Source of the DNA: Chitinophagaceae bacterium
GTDB lineage: Bacteria; Bacteroidota; Bacteroidia; Chitinophagales; Chitinophagaceae
Direction: 5' to 3'
Length of the DNA: 15,640 nucleotides
NCBI GenBank assembly: GCA_947452875.1
Contig: CANGEZ010000019.1
Coordinates: 1 to 15,640, forward strand
Position numbers and translations under genes: made by a program. Below the pieces are notes generated by a model. That model was not told the DNA's origin. It did no database searches and saw nothing but the letters and a program-made list of their open reading frames with translations. Shown here piece by piece: positions 1-9,600 of the stretch (its first letter is position 1; the number at the start of each line of letters is the position of its first letter).

Positions 1-124
1 ATTTGAACCGTTGCAAGAGGGATTTTGGCATTAACGGTCGCCCTGCCAAAAAACATTTTGCAACTTGTGACGTTGACGCGTCATGAATAACGACAACTAA
101 TTGATAATCAGTAAAATAGTATAT
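1..124. other. Non-coding left edge, possibly the end of an integrated element
   Basis: No convincing gene is visible here. The stretch is clearly less AT-rich than the rest of the window and holds a perfect 10-base palindrome (TGACGCGTCA, 74-83). A short minus-strand reading frame starts at the ATG complementary to 54-56 and runs off the window start after about 18 residues; it is too short to judge. Together with the tRNA-like 3' end that follows, the composition suggests DNA from an element integrated at a tRNA gene. That is inference: no integrase or second attachment site is inside the window. Confidence 0.3.
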
Positions 125-151
125 GCGGTGTGAGTACCTCTTTCTCCGCCA
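125..151 (+). other. Serine-tRNA 3'-end-like sequence, possible attachment site remnant
   Basis: The last 15 bases (137-151) read CCTCTTTCTCCGCCA, which has the form of the end of a bacterial tRNA-Ser gene: a T-stem strand, the acceptor strand, a G discriminator and encoded CCA. The preceding T-loop is degenerate (GTGAGT where TTCRANT is expected), and no matching 5' acceptor strand (GGAGAAA) lies within the 124 bases upstream. A complete tRNA is therefore excluded. A strong terminator starts at once after the CCA, as expected if this end and its terminator once belonged to a tRNA gene. A 3' fragment left by tyrosine-recombinase integration is the simplest reading, but a chance match is possible. 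Confidence 0.35.
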
Positions 152-187
152 AAAAGGATAACCCAATTAGTTGAGTTGTCCTTTTTT
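151..187. terminator. Rho-independent terminator, probably bidirectional
   Basis: A 16-base stem with one mismatch and one wobble pair (151-166 with 171-186) closes a four-base loop. It has an A run on the left and a T run of seven on the right (182-188), so it can act in both directions. On the minus strand it lies just after the stop codon of the CHAD gene (202) and would end that transcript; on the plus strand it would end a transcript from the left. Confidence 0.75.
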
Positions 188-201
188 TATGCCTTTATCT
201 T

Positions 202-963
202 TTAGTTTTTCCTTTCATATCCTCTTATCAATTGTTTTAATTTCAAGTCGACACTTCTATTTATTTTTTCGATTACGTGTATTAACTGACTGGTATTTAA
301 TTCATTAAACTCTTTTTTGGCGAGTGTTTTAAAAATTAATTTTCTTAATGAAACGAGATCATGCCATTCACCTAATTCCAAAATGAATTTTATGTCTTTT
401 TGATTTTGCTTTTCTGAGTTCAACCATCTAGAGAGATAAGCAGCGTCTTTTAAATTAACTCTGATTTTATGTATAATTGAAGGAAGCGCATTGTGCCCTT
501 TCGCAATTTGTTGCTTACTTTCTAAAAGTAATCCAATGTATTTTTTCAGCATTAACTTATCAATCTTGATGTCTTTTACGTTTGAATTCTTGTCGATATC
601 TACATATTTACTGACTTTCTTAGTGAAATCTGCTTGATAATTTATTTGTCTTTTTTTTAAAATTCCCACACATTCATGAGTCCTCATTTCAGGAAATGAT
701 GTTTTAATAAGTTGAAGTCCCACTTGTATTTCTCTGATTTTCCCTGTTGTAGAAAATATCAATTCGAGTGTTGACATTGTTTTCTTATGTAAGAAATTCA
801 TCTTATTGTATTGAAGGAATCGGCTTAACGCATTCAATTTTTTTATTTCAATCCTTATTTGATGAAAGGTGTCAAGACTACTTTTAGGTATTGGTTTTGA
901 AAGCAGTTGATTCAAATTTTCGAACCTTTTTTCTGTATATTTTCGGAAGGATTTAATGGCCAT
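202..963 (-). CDS. CHAD domain-containing protein
   Basis: A 253-residue, lysine-rich, all-helical protein without signal peptide or membrane segment. It carries the two-fold pattern of the CHAD (conserved histidine alpha-helical domain) family: H34-x2-R37-x3-K41 in the first half and H165-x2-R168-x3-K172 in the second. Each is followed by a helix with the family's GKIRE / LGEWHD type motif (about 74-78 and 198-202). CHAD domains are basic helical bundles known to bind inorganic polyphosphate and are often found beside or fused to CYTH triphosphatases. Here the domain stands alone and no CYTH gene is in the window. The start at 963 is used because the next internal methionine (M55) would cut off the first histidine motif. 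The gene is divergent from the ABC exporter. Its precise role is unknown. Confidence 0.85.
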   Translation of the reverse strand: MAIKSFRKYTEKRFENLNQLLSKPIPKSSLDTFHQIRIEIKKLNALSRFLQYNKMNFLHKKTMSTLELIFSTTGKIREIQVGLQLIKTSFPEMRTHECVGILKKRQINYQADFTKKVSKYVDIDKNSNVKDIKIDKLMLKKYIGLLLESKQQIAKGHNALPSIIHKIRVNLKDAAYLSRWLNSEKQNQKDIKFILELGEWHDLVSLRKLIFKTLAKKEFNELNTSQLIHVIEKINRSVDLKLKQLIRGYERKN

Positions 964-1107
964 TTTTTTTTATTCTTGTATAAATTTTACCCATTTCATA
1001 CAAAATAGAAATGAGTTTGGTCAATGGTTTTAATAATAAAGATTTGAGCAACAAGGTTTAAATTATTTCTAATCCTTAAGAAGTATCATTTTGTTTATTT
1101 TTGCTTC
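964..1107. other. Divergent intergenic region between CHAD gene and ABC exporter
   Basis: AT-rich spacer of 144 bases between two divergent starts. It holds the -7 element of the exporter at 1096-1103. On the minus strand a weaker match (CTATTTTG, one base short of TAnnTTTG) lies about 40 bases before the CHAD start, but I do not consider it good enough to call. No RNA gene or repeat is visible. Confidence 0.5.
1096..1103 (+). promoter_or_regulatory. -7 promoter element of the ABC exporter gene
   Basis: TATTTTTG fits the Bacteroidota primary-sigma -7 consensus TAnnTTTG. Only four bases separate it from the ATG at 1108, so transcription would begin at or next to the start codon and give a leaderless mRNA. 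No good -33 TTG is seen at the usual distance. The same geometry occurs at two other genes in the window. Confidence 0.55.
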
Positions 1108-2949
1108 ATGGCACATCTCTCAGTACTCAACAAATATTTCCGGAAATACAAATGGCTTTTTTTATTGGGAATTTTATTTGTACTACTAACTAATTATTTT
1201 AGAATTTTATATCCGCAGTTCACCGGATATATAGTGAACACGGTTGTTGCCTCTATAAAAAATGATTCATCAACTAGCCAGTCTGTTACTGGATATCATG
1301 AATATAATTTTGTAGTCAGGTATTTTATCCATTTTTTTTCGGTTATGAGTTTCGGTCAAAAAATATTATATGCTGGGATTGCGCTTTTTATTTTGGCCAT
1401 CATCAGCGGCTTTTTTATGTTTCTGATGAGACAAACCATTATTGTCATGAGCAGGCATATTGAGTTTGACCAGAAAAATGAAATTTACCATCACTATCAA
1501 AATTTAGATTTTACTTTTTATAAAAAAAACACAACCGGCGACTTGATGAACAGGATTTCAGAAGATGTGAGTCGGGTGAGAATGTACACCGGTCCTGCTT
1601 TAATGTATTTTATTAATCTGGCAGCTGTGATTGGATTCAGCATTTATTTTATGTTGCAATCAGACGTTCGATTGACATTGTATGCATTATTACCATTGCC
1701 ACTTTTGGCTATTACCATTTATTACGTAAACGCCATCATCAACAAAAAAAGCGAAAAGATTCAGCAGATACTTAGTAACCTCACCGCCAACGCACAAGAA
1801 TCTTATTCCGGAATTAGAGTAATCAAATCTTTTGTTCAGGAAGCAGATATGATTTCGTTTTTCAAAAAAAATAGTGAACATTATAGAGAAAGTGCTTTGA
1901 GTTTGGCAAAAACAGATTCTATTTATTTTCCTACTATGGGGTTAATGATTGGAATGAGTACATTAATTACCATTCTTATCGGTTCTTTGGATGTGGTGCA
2001 CCATGTGGAAGGAGCGTCAGTTGGTAAAATTGCAGAATTTGTGTTATACATTCAGATGCTTACATTTCCAGTAAGTGCTATCGGGTGGACGGCAAGCATG
2101 ACACAAAGAGCAGCCGCATCTCAAAAAAGAATCAATGAATTCTTGGAAACTCCTTCTTCTATTTCAGATAGCCCTGAAGCAAAAGATTATTCATTGAAAG
2201 GTAATCTCAAATTCAAACAACTGAATTTTACTTATAAAAACACCGGCATTCACGCGGTTCAAGATTTTTCCTTAGAAATAAAAAAAAGTCAGAAAATTGC
2301 CATTATTGGAAAAACAGGTTCAGGCAAAACCACCATTGCTCAATTGTTGTTGAGAATGTATGAAGCAGATAATGGCAGTCTTGAATTCGACGACACCGAC
2401 ATTCAACAAATAAGATTGAAATCTCTGAGATCGCAAATTAGCTATGTACCGCAGGATAATTTTTTATTCAGCGATACTATAGAAAACAATATAAAATTTG
2501 GAAAGCCAGATGCGTCGTTTATTGAAGTTGAAAACGCAGCCAAAGCCGCAGGTATTTTTAATGAAATCATGAAATTCGAAAATGGATTTCAAACAATAGT
2601 TGGGGAGCGTGGTATAACATTGTCAGGTGGACAAAAACAACGAATTTCCATTGCAAGGGCACTGATTAAAAAACCTGAAATTGTTATTTTCGACGATTGC
2701 CTAAGTGCAGTTGATGCCCGTACAGAAAAGCAGATTTTAGAAAATCTGAACGAAGCGCTTGCTGAAAAAACGGCTATTATCATTACCCATCGAATTTTTT
2801 CATTGTTCAGATTCGACAAGATTATCGTGATGGACCATGGCAAAATAGCGGAATCGGGCACTCATCAAGAACTTTTTTTGAAAAATGGGTTGTATGCGGA
2901 AATGTATAAAAAGCAACAAATGTCTGAAAATGAGGGAAATGAAGACTAA
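1108..2949 (+). CDS. ABC exporter half-transporter (type IV, MsbA/MdlA-like)
   Basis: A 613-residue fusion of a six-helix transmembrane domain (about 1-330) and a nucleotide-binding domain (about 365-600), the usual size of bacterial half-exporters that work as dimers in the inner membrane. Visible motifs are a coupling-helix sequence TGDLMNRISEDV (143-154), Walker A GKTGSGKTT (401-409), Q-loop Q449, signature LSGGQ (505-509), Walker B IVIFD (525-529), D-loop SAVD (533-536) and H-switch H561. The residue after the Walker B aspartate is D530 where most exporters have the catalytic glutamate. This is known from the degenerate site of heterodimeric exporters and from some Bacteroidota homologues. 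No second half-transporter is adjacent. The substrate cannot be read from the sequence; lipid, peptide or drug export are all possible. The ATG at 1108 fits the promoter spacing. Confidence 0.93.
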   Translation: MAHLSVLNKYFRKYKWLFLLGILFVLLTNYFRILYPQFTGYIVNTVVASIKNDSSTSQSVTGYHEYNFVVRYFIHFFSVMSFGQKILYAGIALFILAIISGFFMFLMRQTIIVMSRHIEFDQKNEIYHHYQNLDFTFYKKNTTGDLMNRISEDVSRVRMYTGPALMYFINLAAVIGFSIYFMLQSDVRLTLYALLPLPLLAITIYYVNAIINKKSEKIQQILSNLTANAQESYSGIRVIKSFVQEADMISFFKKNSEHYRESALSLAKTDSIYFPTMGLMIGMSTLITILIGSLDVVHHVEGASVGKIAEFVLYIQMLTFPVSAIGWTASMTQRAAASQKRINEFLETPSSISDSPEAKDYSLKGNLKFKQLNFTYKNTGIHAVQDFSLEIKKSQKIAIIGKTGSGKTTIAQLLLRMYEADNGSLEFDDTDIQQIRLKSLRSQISYVPQDNFLFSDTIENNIKFGKPDASFIEVENAAKAAGIFNEIMKFENGFQTIVGERGITLSGGQKQRISIARALIKKPEIVIFDDCLSAVDARTEKQILENLNEALAEKTAIIITHRIFSLFRFDKIIVMDHGKIAESGTHQELFLKNGLYAEMYKKQQMSENEGNED

Positions 2950-2970
2950 AATACATCTCATTCATTTTTT
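2937..2970 (+). terminator. Weak candidate terminator after the ABC exporter
   Basis: A perfect 7-base arm pair (AAATGAA at 2937-2943 and TTCATTT at 2961-2967) flanks a 17-base loop and is followed by a T run. The left arm overlaps the end of the coding region. It is AT-rich and weak, so read-through toward the next gene is likely. Confidence 0.3.
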
Positions 2971-2978
2971 ATCAAATA

Positions 2979-3009
2979 TTTTGTCATATCAAAAACAAAT
3001 TTATCTTTG
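2979..3009 (+). promoter_or_regulatory. Promoter of the PUR-domain gene
   Basis: This is the best promoter in the window: a -33 TTTTG (2979-2983), an 18-base spacer and a -7 TATCTTTG (3002-3009). That matches the Bacteroidota consensus TTG / TAnnTTTG. Predicted transcription begins near 3014, giving a leader of about 44 bases before the GTG start at 3058. The gene is therefore expressed independently of the exporter upstream. Confidence 0.75.
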
Positions 3010-3057
3010 TCATGCTCTTTTAATAGTGAATTATATTAAACATTAAAAATTAATAAA

Positions 3058-3486
3058 GTGGGTTACGAAAACAACGACAAAAAAATGGATAGCGTTTACA
3101 GTGTTCGTGTAAAAGCTGGTAAAAGAAGAACTTACTTTTTTGATGTAAGGGAAACTCGTGGGAGTGATTTTTATGTAACCATTACAGAAAGTCGTAAAAG
3201 ATTTGATTCTGATGGCTACGATCGTCATAAAATATTTTTATACAAAGAAGATTTCAATAAGTTTTTAAAAGGATTGAATGATACAATAGATCATGTGAAA
3301 ACAGATTTAATGCCTGATTTTGATTTTGATGCATTCAATCATGATACACCTTATGAAGGCGACGAAGCTCCTTCTGTACAAACTGAAGAATCTGTTTCAG
3401 AAACTTCATCTGCTCCGATTGAAGAGGCTCCAGTTGATACATCATCAATGGACAATGGCAGTACAGAAGAAGTTGATAAATGGTAA
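3058..3486 (+). CDS. DUF3276 / PUR-domain nucleic-acid-binding protein
   Basis: A 142-residue protein. Residues about 12-95 match the DUF3276 (PUR-alpha-like) family: a basic strand KAGKRRTYFFDVRETRG, then FYVTITESRKRF, then a DRHKIFLYKEDFNKF segment ending in MPDFDFDAF. PUR domains bind single-stranded DNA or RNA; the Borrelia member is a nucleic-acid-binding regulator. The last 45 or so residues form an acidic, serine/threonine-rich tail that is probably disordered. I use the GTG at 3058 because the upstream sequence is A-rich, as is usual for starts in this phylum, and the short N-terminal extension MGYENNDKK looks like that of relatives. An ATG at 3085 (M10) would keep the whole domain and is the alternative. 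The gene has its own promoter and terminator, so it is monocistronic. Its targets are unknown. Confidence 0.88.
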   Translation: MGYENNDKKMDSVYSVRVKAGKRRTYFFDVRETRGSDFYVTITESRKRFDSDGYDRHKIFLYKEDFNKFLKGLNDTIDHVKTDLMPDFDFDAFNHDTPYEGDEAPSVQTEESVSETSSAPIEEAPVDTSSMDNGSTEEVDKW

Positions 3487-3508
3487 TAATTTTTTTATAA
3501 CAATATTC

Positions 3509-3533
3509 AGCCCCGAAATTTCGGGGCTTTTTT
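3509..3533 (+). terminator. Rho-independent terminator of the PUR-domain gene
   Basis: A perfect inverted repeat (AGCCCCGAAA / TTTCGGGGCT, 3509-3528) is followed by a run of six T (3528-3533). It lies 23 bases after the stop codon. The core CCCCGAAA stem is the same as in the terminator after the sigma factor gene. Confidence 0.9.
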
Positions 3534-3681
3534 GTATTCATATTTGTCCAAGTATTAATGCTTATAAATTAATAATTGAATCGAAGATATTTCCAATTAT
3601 GGACGCTAATGTTTACATTCGCTTCACCAATTACCGCTGCGTTCCATTTATACATTATTTTTTTATAAATTTTAATTGATT

Positions 3682-6600
3682 ATGAGATCAATTCTATCTG
3701 GTTTGTTACTCATTATTTTTATTTTGTTTTTGGGCGTAACTGTAAACGCACAGGAAATAAAAAAAGAAAAAAAGTTTCATTTCAATTTATTTAATAAAGA
3801 AAAAAGACAAGAGCGTAAGCATGAGCACGAAAGAGAGAGAGAAGGTAAAGAAGGGGAGGAAGAAAATGATGAATACGATGGCCCGGATAAAGCGGCAGCA
3901 TTTGAGTACAACTTAACAAAAAATCCAGTTACCGGAAAAGTACCCAAAGAAAAATTATTGGAAGCCATTCAATTTACCAAGCAGTCAAGAGCAGATGTGT
4001 TATCAAATAGAACGGGCACTCCATCTTCAGCGATAAATTTAGTTTGGACGGAAAGAGGTCCTAATAGTGATGTAGTGGGAACCAGCAATGGAAATACAAG
4101 AGCTAACAGTGGTATCACATCTGGAAGAATTAGAGCTATTCTGGTAGATTCTGCTGATGCAACGCACAAAACGGTTTGGATTGGTGGCGTTGATGGTGGT
4201 TTATGGAAAACAACAGACATAACAACCGCTCCGTCAAACTGGACATTAGTGAATGATTATTTGAGTAACCTTGCTGTAACAGATATTTGTCAGGATCCCA
4301 GTAACAACAATATCATGTACTTCTCTACTGGTGAAGCCTATTACAATGCCGATGCTGTAAAAGGTAATGGTGTTTTTAAAAGCACTGATCATGGTGTTAC
4401 TTGGACTCAATTATCAAGCACAACCAGCTATGGTTATTGCACTCGTATTTTGTGTGACTATCAAGGAAATATTTATTTAGGTACAAGAGGCTTGGGATTG
4501 TTTCGATCAAATGATGGCGGAAGTTCATGGACTTCAATTACACCCTCAGGCTTGACAGCAGATATCTGTGATTTAGAAATTTCTTCAACTTCAACGTTGG
4601 GTAGATTGCATGTAGTGTCTGGAATTTTTTCTGCACAAGCTTATAGATATACAGATGCACCTTCTACTGTTACCAGTGCTACATGGACAGCACCAGTTAC
4701 TGCATTTCCAACTTATAACATGCGAGCTGAAATTGCTGTTAGCGGAAATGTTTTATATGCTTTACCGGCAAATGCTACTTATGAAATTCCTACCATTTAT
4801 AAATCAACTGATGGAGGTACTAATTGGGCTGCAACAACTGGTCAGCCTACATCAGGTTGGGCAAGTGGACAAGGATGGTATGCATTATCTATAAGTATAA
4901 ACCCTGCAAATACCAATCAAGTAATCATTGGTGGTTTGGAATCTTATAAAACTACAGATGGAGGAGCCACTTGGACAAAAATTTCTACCTGGGTGGGTAC
5001 AACTGGGCAATATGTACATGCTGATATACATAAGATTTTGTGGTATGATGGCGGTACTAAATTGCTTTGGGGCTGTGATGGTGGAATACATTATTCTGCA
5101 GATGGCGGCACAACCATTAGAGACAGAAATGCAGGCTTGAGAATCAAACAGTTTTATTCTTGTGCCATTCACCCCACAAGTGCGACTAGTCCTAATTATT
5201 TTTTGGCTGGTGCACAGGATAATGGTACCCATCAGCTCAATGGAGCAGGTTTGACGACTTCAACTGAAGTTGTAGGAGGTGATGGCTGTTTTGTAGCTAT
5301 TGATCAAGATCAACCACAAAACCAATTCGGTTCTTATGTTTACAATGCATACAGAAGAAGCACGAATTCAGGATCTAGCTGGTCTTCTATAAATTTTTAT
5401 AAAGGGACCTCGTTAACTCCTGCAAGTTTTGGAAGTTTTATCAATCCTTTTGATTACGATAACACAGCTAATATTATTTATGCTGCAGCTGATGCAGGAG
5501 AAATTTTTAGATGGACAACTGCTTTGACTACAGCGGCCGGAAGTTATTATTCAACAACTGGTCTTCCAACCGGAGCTAGCATACTTACAGGAATAACTGC
5601 ATTGAACAGTTCGAAAGTAAGTTGCGTGGCTGTTTCTCCATATACTGCCAATAAAGTTTATTTTGGAACTGCAGGAGGAAGAATAACTTATTTAGCAAAT
5701 GCCAATACAGCGGCTTCTGCTTCAGCAGGAGTTAACCTAACAGGAACTTTTGTTACAGGTTCGGTATCATGCATCAATTTTGGAACTACAGAACAGTATT
5801 TATTGGCTACCTCTTCAAGCTATGGAGTTAATAATGTGATGATGAGTGCAGATGCAGGAACAACATGGACAGCTATTGATGGCAATTTGCCTGATATGCC
5901 TGTTCGATGGTGCATGTTTTATCCGGGCTTTAATACCAAAGCCATCATTGCTACTGAAATGGGCGTTTATACAACAGATCTCATCAATGGCGCTTCAACT
6001 ATTTGGAGCTCAAGCCCAACTTTTCCTGCTGTTAGAACAGATATGCTGAAATACAGAACTGCTGATAATACATTGTTAGCGGCAACTCATGGTAGGGGAT
6101 TGTGGACAACTACAATTCCAATTTGTGCTTCAACTTCAAGTGCCACTAACGTTAGCCGTTGCTCGAACCAATTGCCTTATTTATGGAATGGTACTAATTA
6201 TCAGACAACAGGCACTTACACTTTTACAACAACCAATGCAGCAGGTTGTGATTCATTGGCTACTCTAAATCTGACAGTAAAGCAATCAACCACAAGTACA
6301 ACAAATGTTAGCCGTTGCTCGAATCAGTTGCCTTATTTATGGAATGGAACTAATTATCAGACAACAGGAGTTTATTCATATACAACAACTAATGCAGCTG
6401 GATGTGATTCTGTAGCAACATTGAATTTTACAGTCAATCAAACTTCATCAAGTGTTACTAGTATTAGCCGTTGCTCGAATCAATTGCCTTATTTATGGAA
6501 TGGAACTAATTATCAAGCAGCCGGAATTTACACATACTCAACAACCAATGCAGCAGGATGTGATTCAGTGGCTACATTGAATTTTACGGTAAAACAAACT

Positions 6601-9600
6601 AGTTCAAGTGTTACTAGCATTAGCCGTTGTTCAAATCAATTGCCTTATTTATGGAATGGAACTAATTATCAGACAACCGGAATTTACACATACTCAACAA
6701 CCAATGCAGCAGGATGTGATTCAGTGGCGACATTGAATTTTACAGTAAAACAAACATCAACAAGTACAACTAACGTTAGCCGTTGCTCGAATCAATTGCC
6801 TTATTTATGGAATGGAACTAATTATCAAACTTCAGGCACATTTAGTTTTACAACTACAAATGCAGCAGGTTGTGATTCAATGGCTACATTGAATTTTACG
6901 GTAAAACAAACTAGTTCAAGTGTTACTAACGTTAGCCGTTGCTCGAACCAATTGCCTTATTTATGGAATGGGACTAATTATCAGACAACAGGAGTTTATT
7001 CATATACAACAACTAATGCAGGTGGATGTGATTCTGTAGCAACATTGAATTTTACGGTAAAACAAACTACTTCAAGTGTTACTAACGTTAGCCGTTGCTC
7101 GAATCAATTGCCTTATTTATGGAATGGAACTAATTATCAGACAACAGGTTCTTATTCATATACAACTACCAATGCAGCTGGATGTGACTCAGTTGCAACA
7201 TTGAATTTTACAGTCAATCAAACTTCATCAAGCATTACTAATGTATCACGTTGTTGGAATCAATTGCCTTATTTATGGAATGGAGCTAATTACCAAGCAA
7301 CAGGAATATATTTATACACAACAACCAATGCTGCTGGCTGTGATTCAGTGGCTACATTGAATTTTACAGTGAAACAAACGTCTTCAAGTATAACTAACGT
7401 AAGTCGTTGTTCAAACCAATTGCCCTATTCATGGAATGGAACTAATTATCAAACTTCAGGCACATTTAGTTTTACAACTACAAATGCAGCTGGCTGTGAT
7501 TCAATAGCGACTTTGAACTTTGTAGTAAAACAAACATCAACAAGTACAACTAACGTTAGTCGTTGCTCGAATCAATTGCCTTATTTGTGGAATGGCACGA
7601 ACTACCAGGCTTCCGGAACATACAGCTTTACAACTTTAAATACAGCAGGTTGTGATTCATTGGCCTTCCTAAATTTCACGGTCAATCAGATTCCTACAGT
7701 AAATGCAGGAAACTATCCTTCACTTAGTGTAACGAGTAATCCAATTGCATTAAGCGGTACACCAACAGGCGGTACATTCAGCGGAACTGGAGTGTCGGCT
7801 AATACATTCAATCCTGCAGTTTCAGGTGTTGGAACATTTATTATTAATTATACTTACACTGATCCTGTCACTAGCTGTACTAATACCGCTACATCACCAT
7901 TAGTGGTTAGTGCTTCTACATGTAACTTCTCTGTTGCAGCCGCAATAACAGGTAATACAAATGCTTGCGGCAATATAGGAATAGGAGACAGCGCACTTTA
8001 TTCGATAACTGCAGTAGATGCATCATCCTATGCCTGGTCTGTTTCAAATGCAACGACTATGGGCATGAGTGCGATAAGAACAGGAAGTTCTGTAAAAGTA
8101 AAATATACTACAGCTTTCACTACAGGAACCGTTACGGTTGTGGTTAAAGGTTGTGATGGTACTACCATTACTAGGACGTTGTCAATCAGCAAGGCCGTTC
8201 CAGGTGCTCCAGCTGCTATAACAGGAATAGGAGGCAGCACAGCAGTTACCTATATTTGTCCTTATGTTGGTGGATCAAATATTACTTATGTAGCTACACC
8301 TCCAGCAACAAATGCTTCATCTGTAATTTCATATCGTTGGACATTGCCTACCGGTGCACAACTGGTAAGCGTAAACGCAACTGATTCCAGCAGCATAACC
8401 ATTGGATTTCCCGCAGCTCCTTCTACATTAGTCTTGTCTGTATTAGCTGTATCTGGATGTGGAAATAGTACCGCAAAAACGTTAACGCTTAATAAAACAG
8501 CACCAGCTGCTCCAGCTTTAATAAATGGGTTGGCTGATGTTTGTGCTTCAATTGGCAGTGCTTCTCAAAGTGCAAACGTCAATTATACAATAGCAGCTGT
8601 AAATAATGCAGCATCTTATTTGTGGGCGGTTCCAACAGGAGCTACTTTAGTTTCTGGTCAAGGAACAACAAATGTGAATGTAGTTTTTGCATCTTCATTT
8701 GTTTCCGGAAGTATTTCTGTACAATCAATCAGTCCTTGTGGAAATAGTATTGCAAAAACATTGACTGTTTATAAACGTGTGGCTGCTGCTCCTGCTGCTG
8801 TTCAGAAAGAATTTACACCAACATCAATTGTCGCAGTTACCAATGTTTGTGGATTGGTGTCTGAAACATATAGAATCAAAAAAGTAACTTATGCTACTTC
8901 TTACAATTGGTTATTGAAAGTTGGAACCAAAGCAACGATAACTCATATCAACGCTTTAGGTGTAAATGATACTGCTGTAATTGTGACTTTCCTTACTGGA
9001 TTTACAAAAGATACTTTGTCAGTAACTTCGGTTACGCCTTGTAGTGAGAGCACTTCAAAAACAGTAGCTCTAAATGCTACATTGCTTCCACCAACCCCAA
9101 CAAGTATAACTTCTAGTACTGCAAGTTACAATGCATGTATTGGAGATCAAATTACATATACTGTGGTAGTTGCAGCTCCATCTGCAACGCAAGTTGCAGC
9201 TTCTGTTTACAGGTGGACTAAGCCTAACAATACTGTTATAGTTTCAGCTGCTACAGATAGTTCATCAATAACCCTGCAATTCAACACTGGATACATAGGA
9301 GGTAGTGTAACCTGCAAAGGACAAACGCCATGCGGCATTTTAGGTACTGCAAAAACACAGGCACTTACACATACCGGTTGTCCTACAGGAACTATAATTA
9401 TTCCAACTGCCAAGTTAGGTTCAAATGCTGAACCAATAGAATTGGAACTCAATGTTTACCCTAATCCTAATGATGGGAATTTTAATCTAGATGTAAAAGC
9501 CAATTCAACAAATCCGCAATCTTTGGTGATACTGATTATTGACGTTAATGGAAAAGTTATTAAAAGATATTCAGCGAAAACAGAGTCAGGGATTTTTACA

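Noticed and set aside
1..151. Complete tRNA-Ser gene
   Set aside because: No 5' acceptor strand, D-arm or anticodon arm can be found before the CCA end, and the T-loop is degenerate.
202..3486. A defence or signalling island made of CHAD, ABC exporter and PUR-domain genes
   Set aside because: The genes are divergent or separately promoted, all are common chromosomal families, and none has a toxin, nuclease or sensor domain that would tie them together.
3320..3679. Overlapping plus-strand reading frame across the PUR-domain gene end
   Set aside because: It overlaps the conserved gene in another frame and runs through the terminator at 3509-3533; its sequence is low-complexity.
3676..3681. 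TTG start two codons upstream for the giant protein
   Set aside because: ATG at 3682 gives a normal signal peptide directly at the N-terminus; TTG would add only two residues.
6130..7689. Regular repeats as a CRISPR array
   Set aside because: The units are 156 bases, in frame, without unique spacers, and encode a continuous conserved protein module.
9207..9452. Antisense reading frame inside the giant gene, and other antisense frames at 3777-3968, 3969-4220, 4885-5232 and 8028-8240
   Set aside because: They lie opposite a well-supported gene, have no start context or recognisable domain, and reflect the biased composition of the coding strand.
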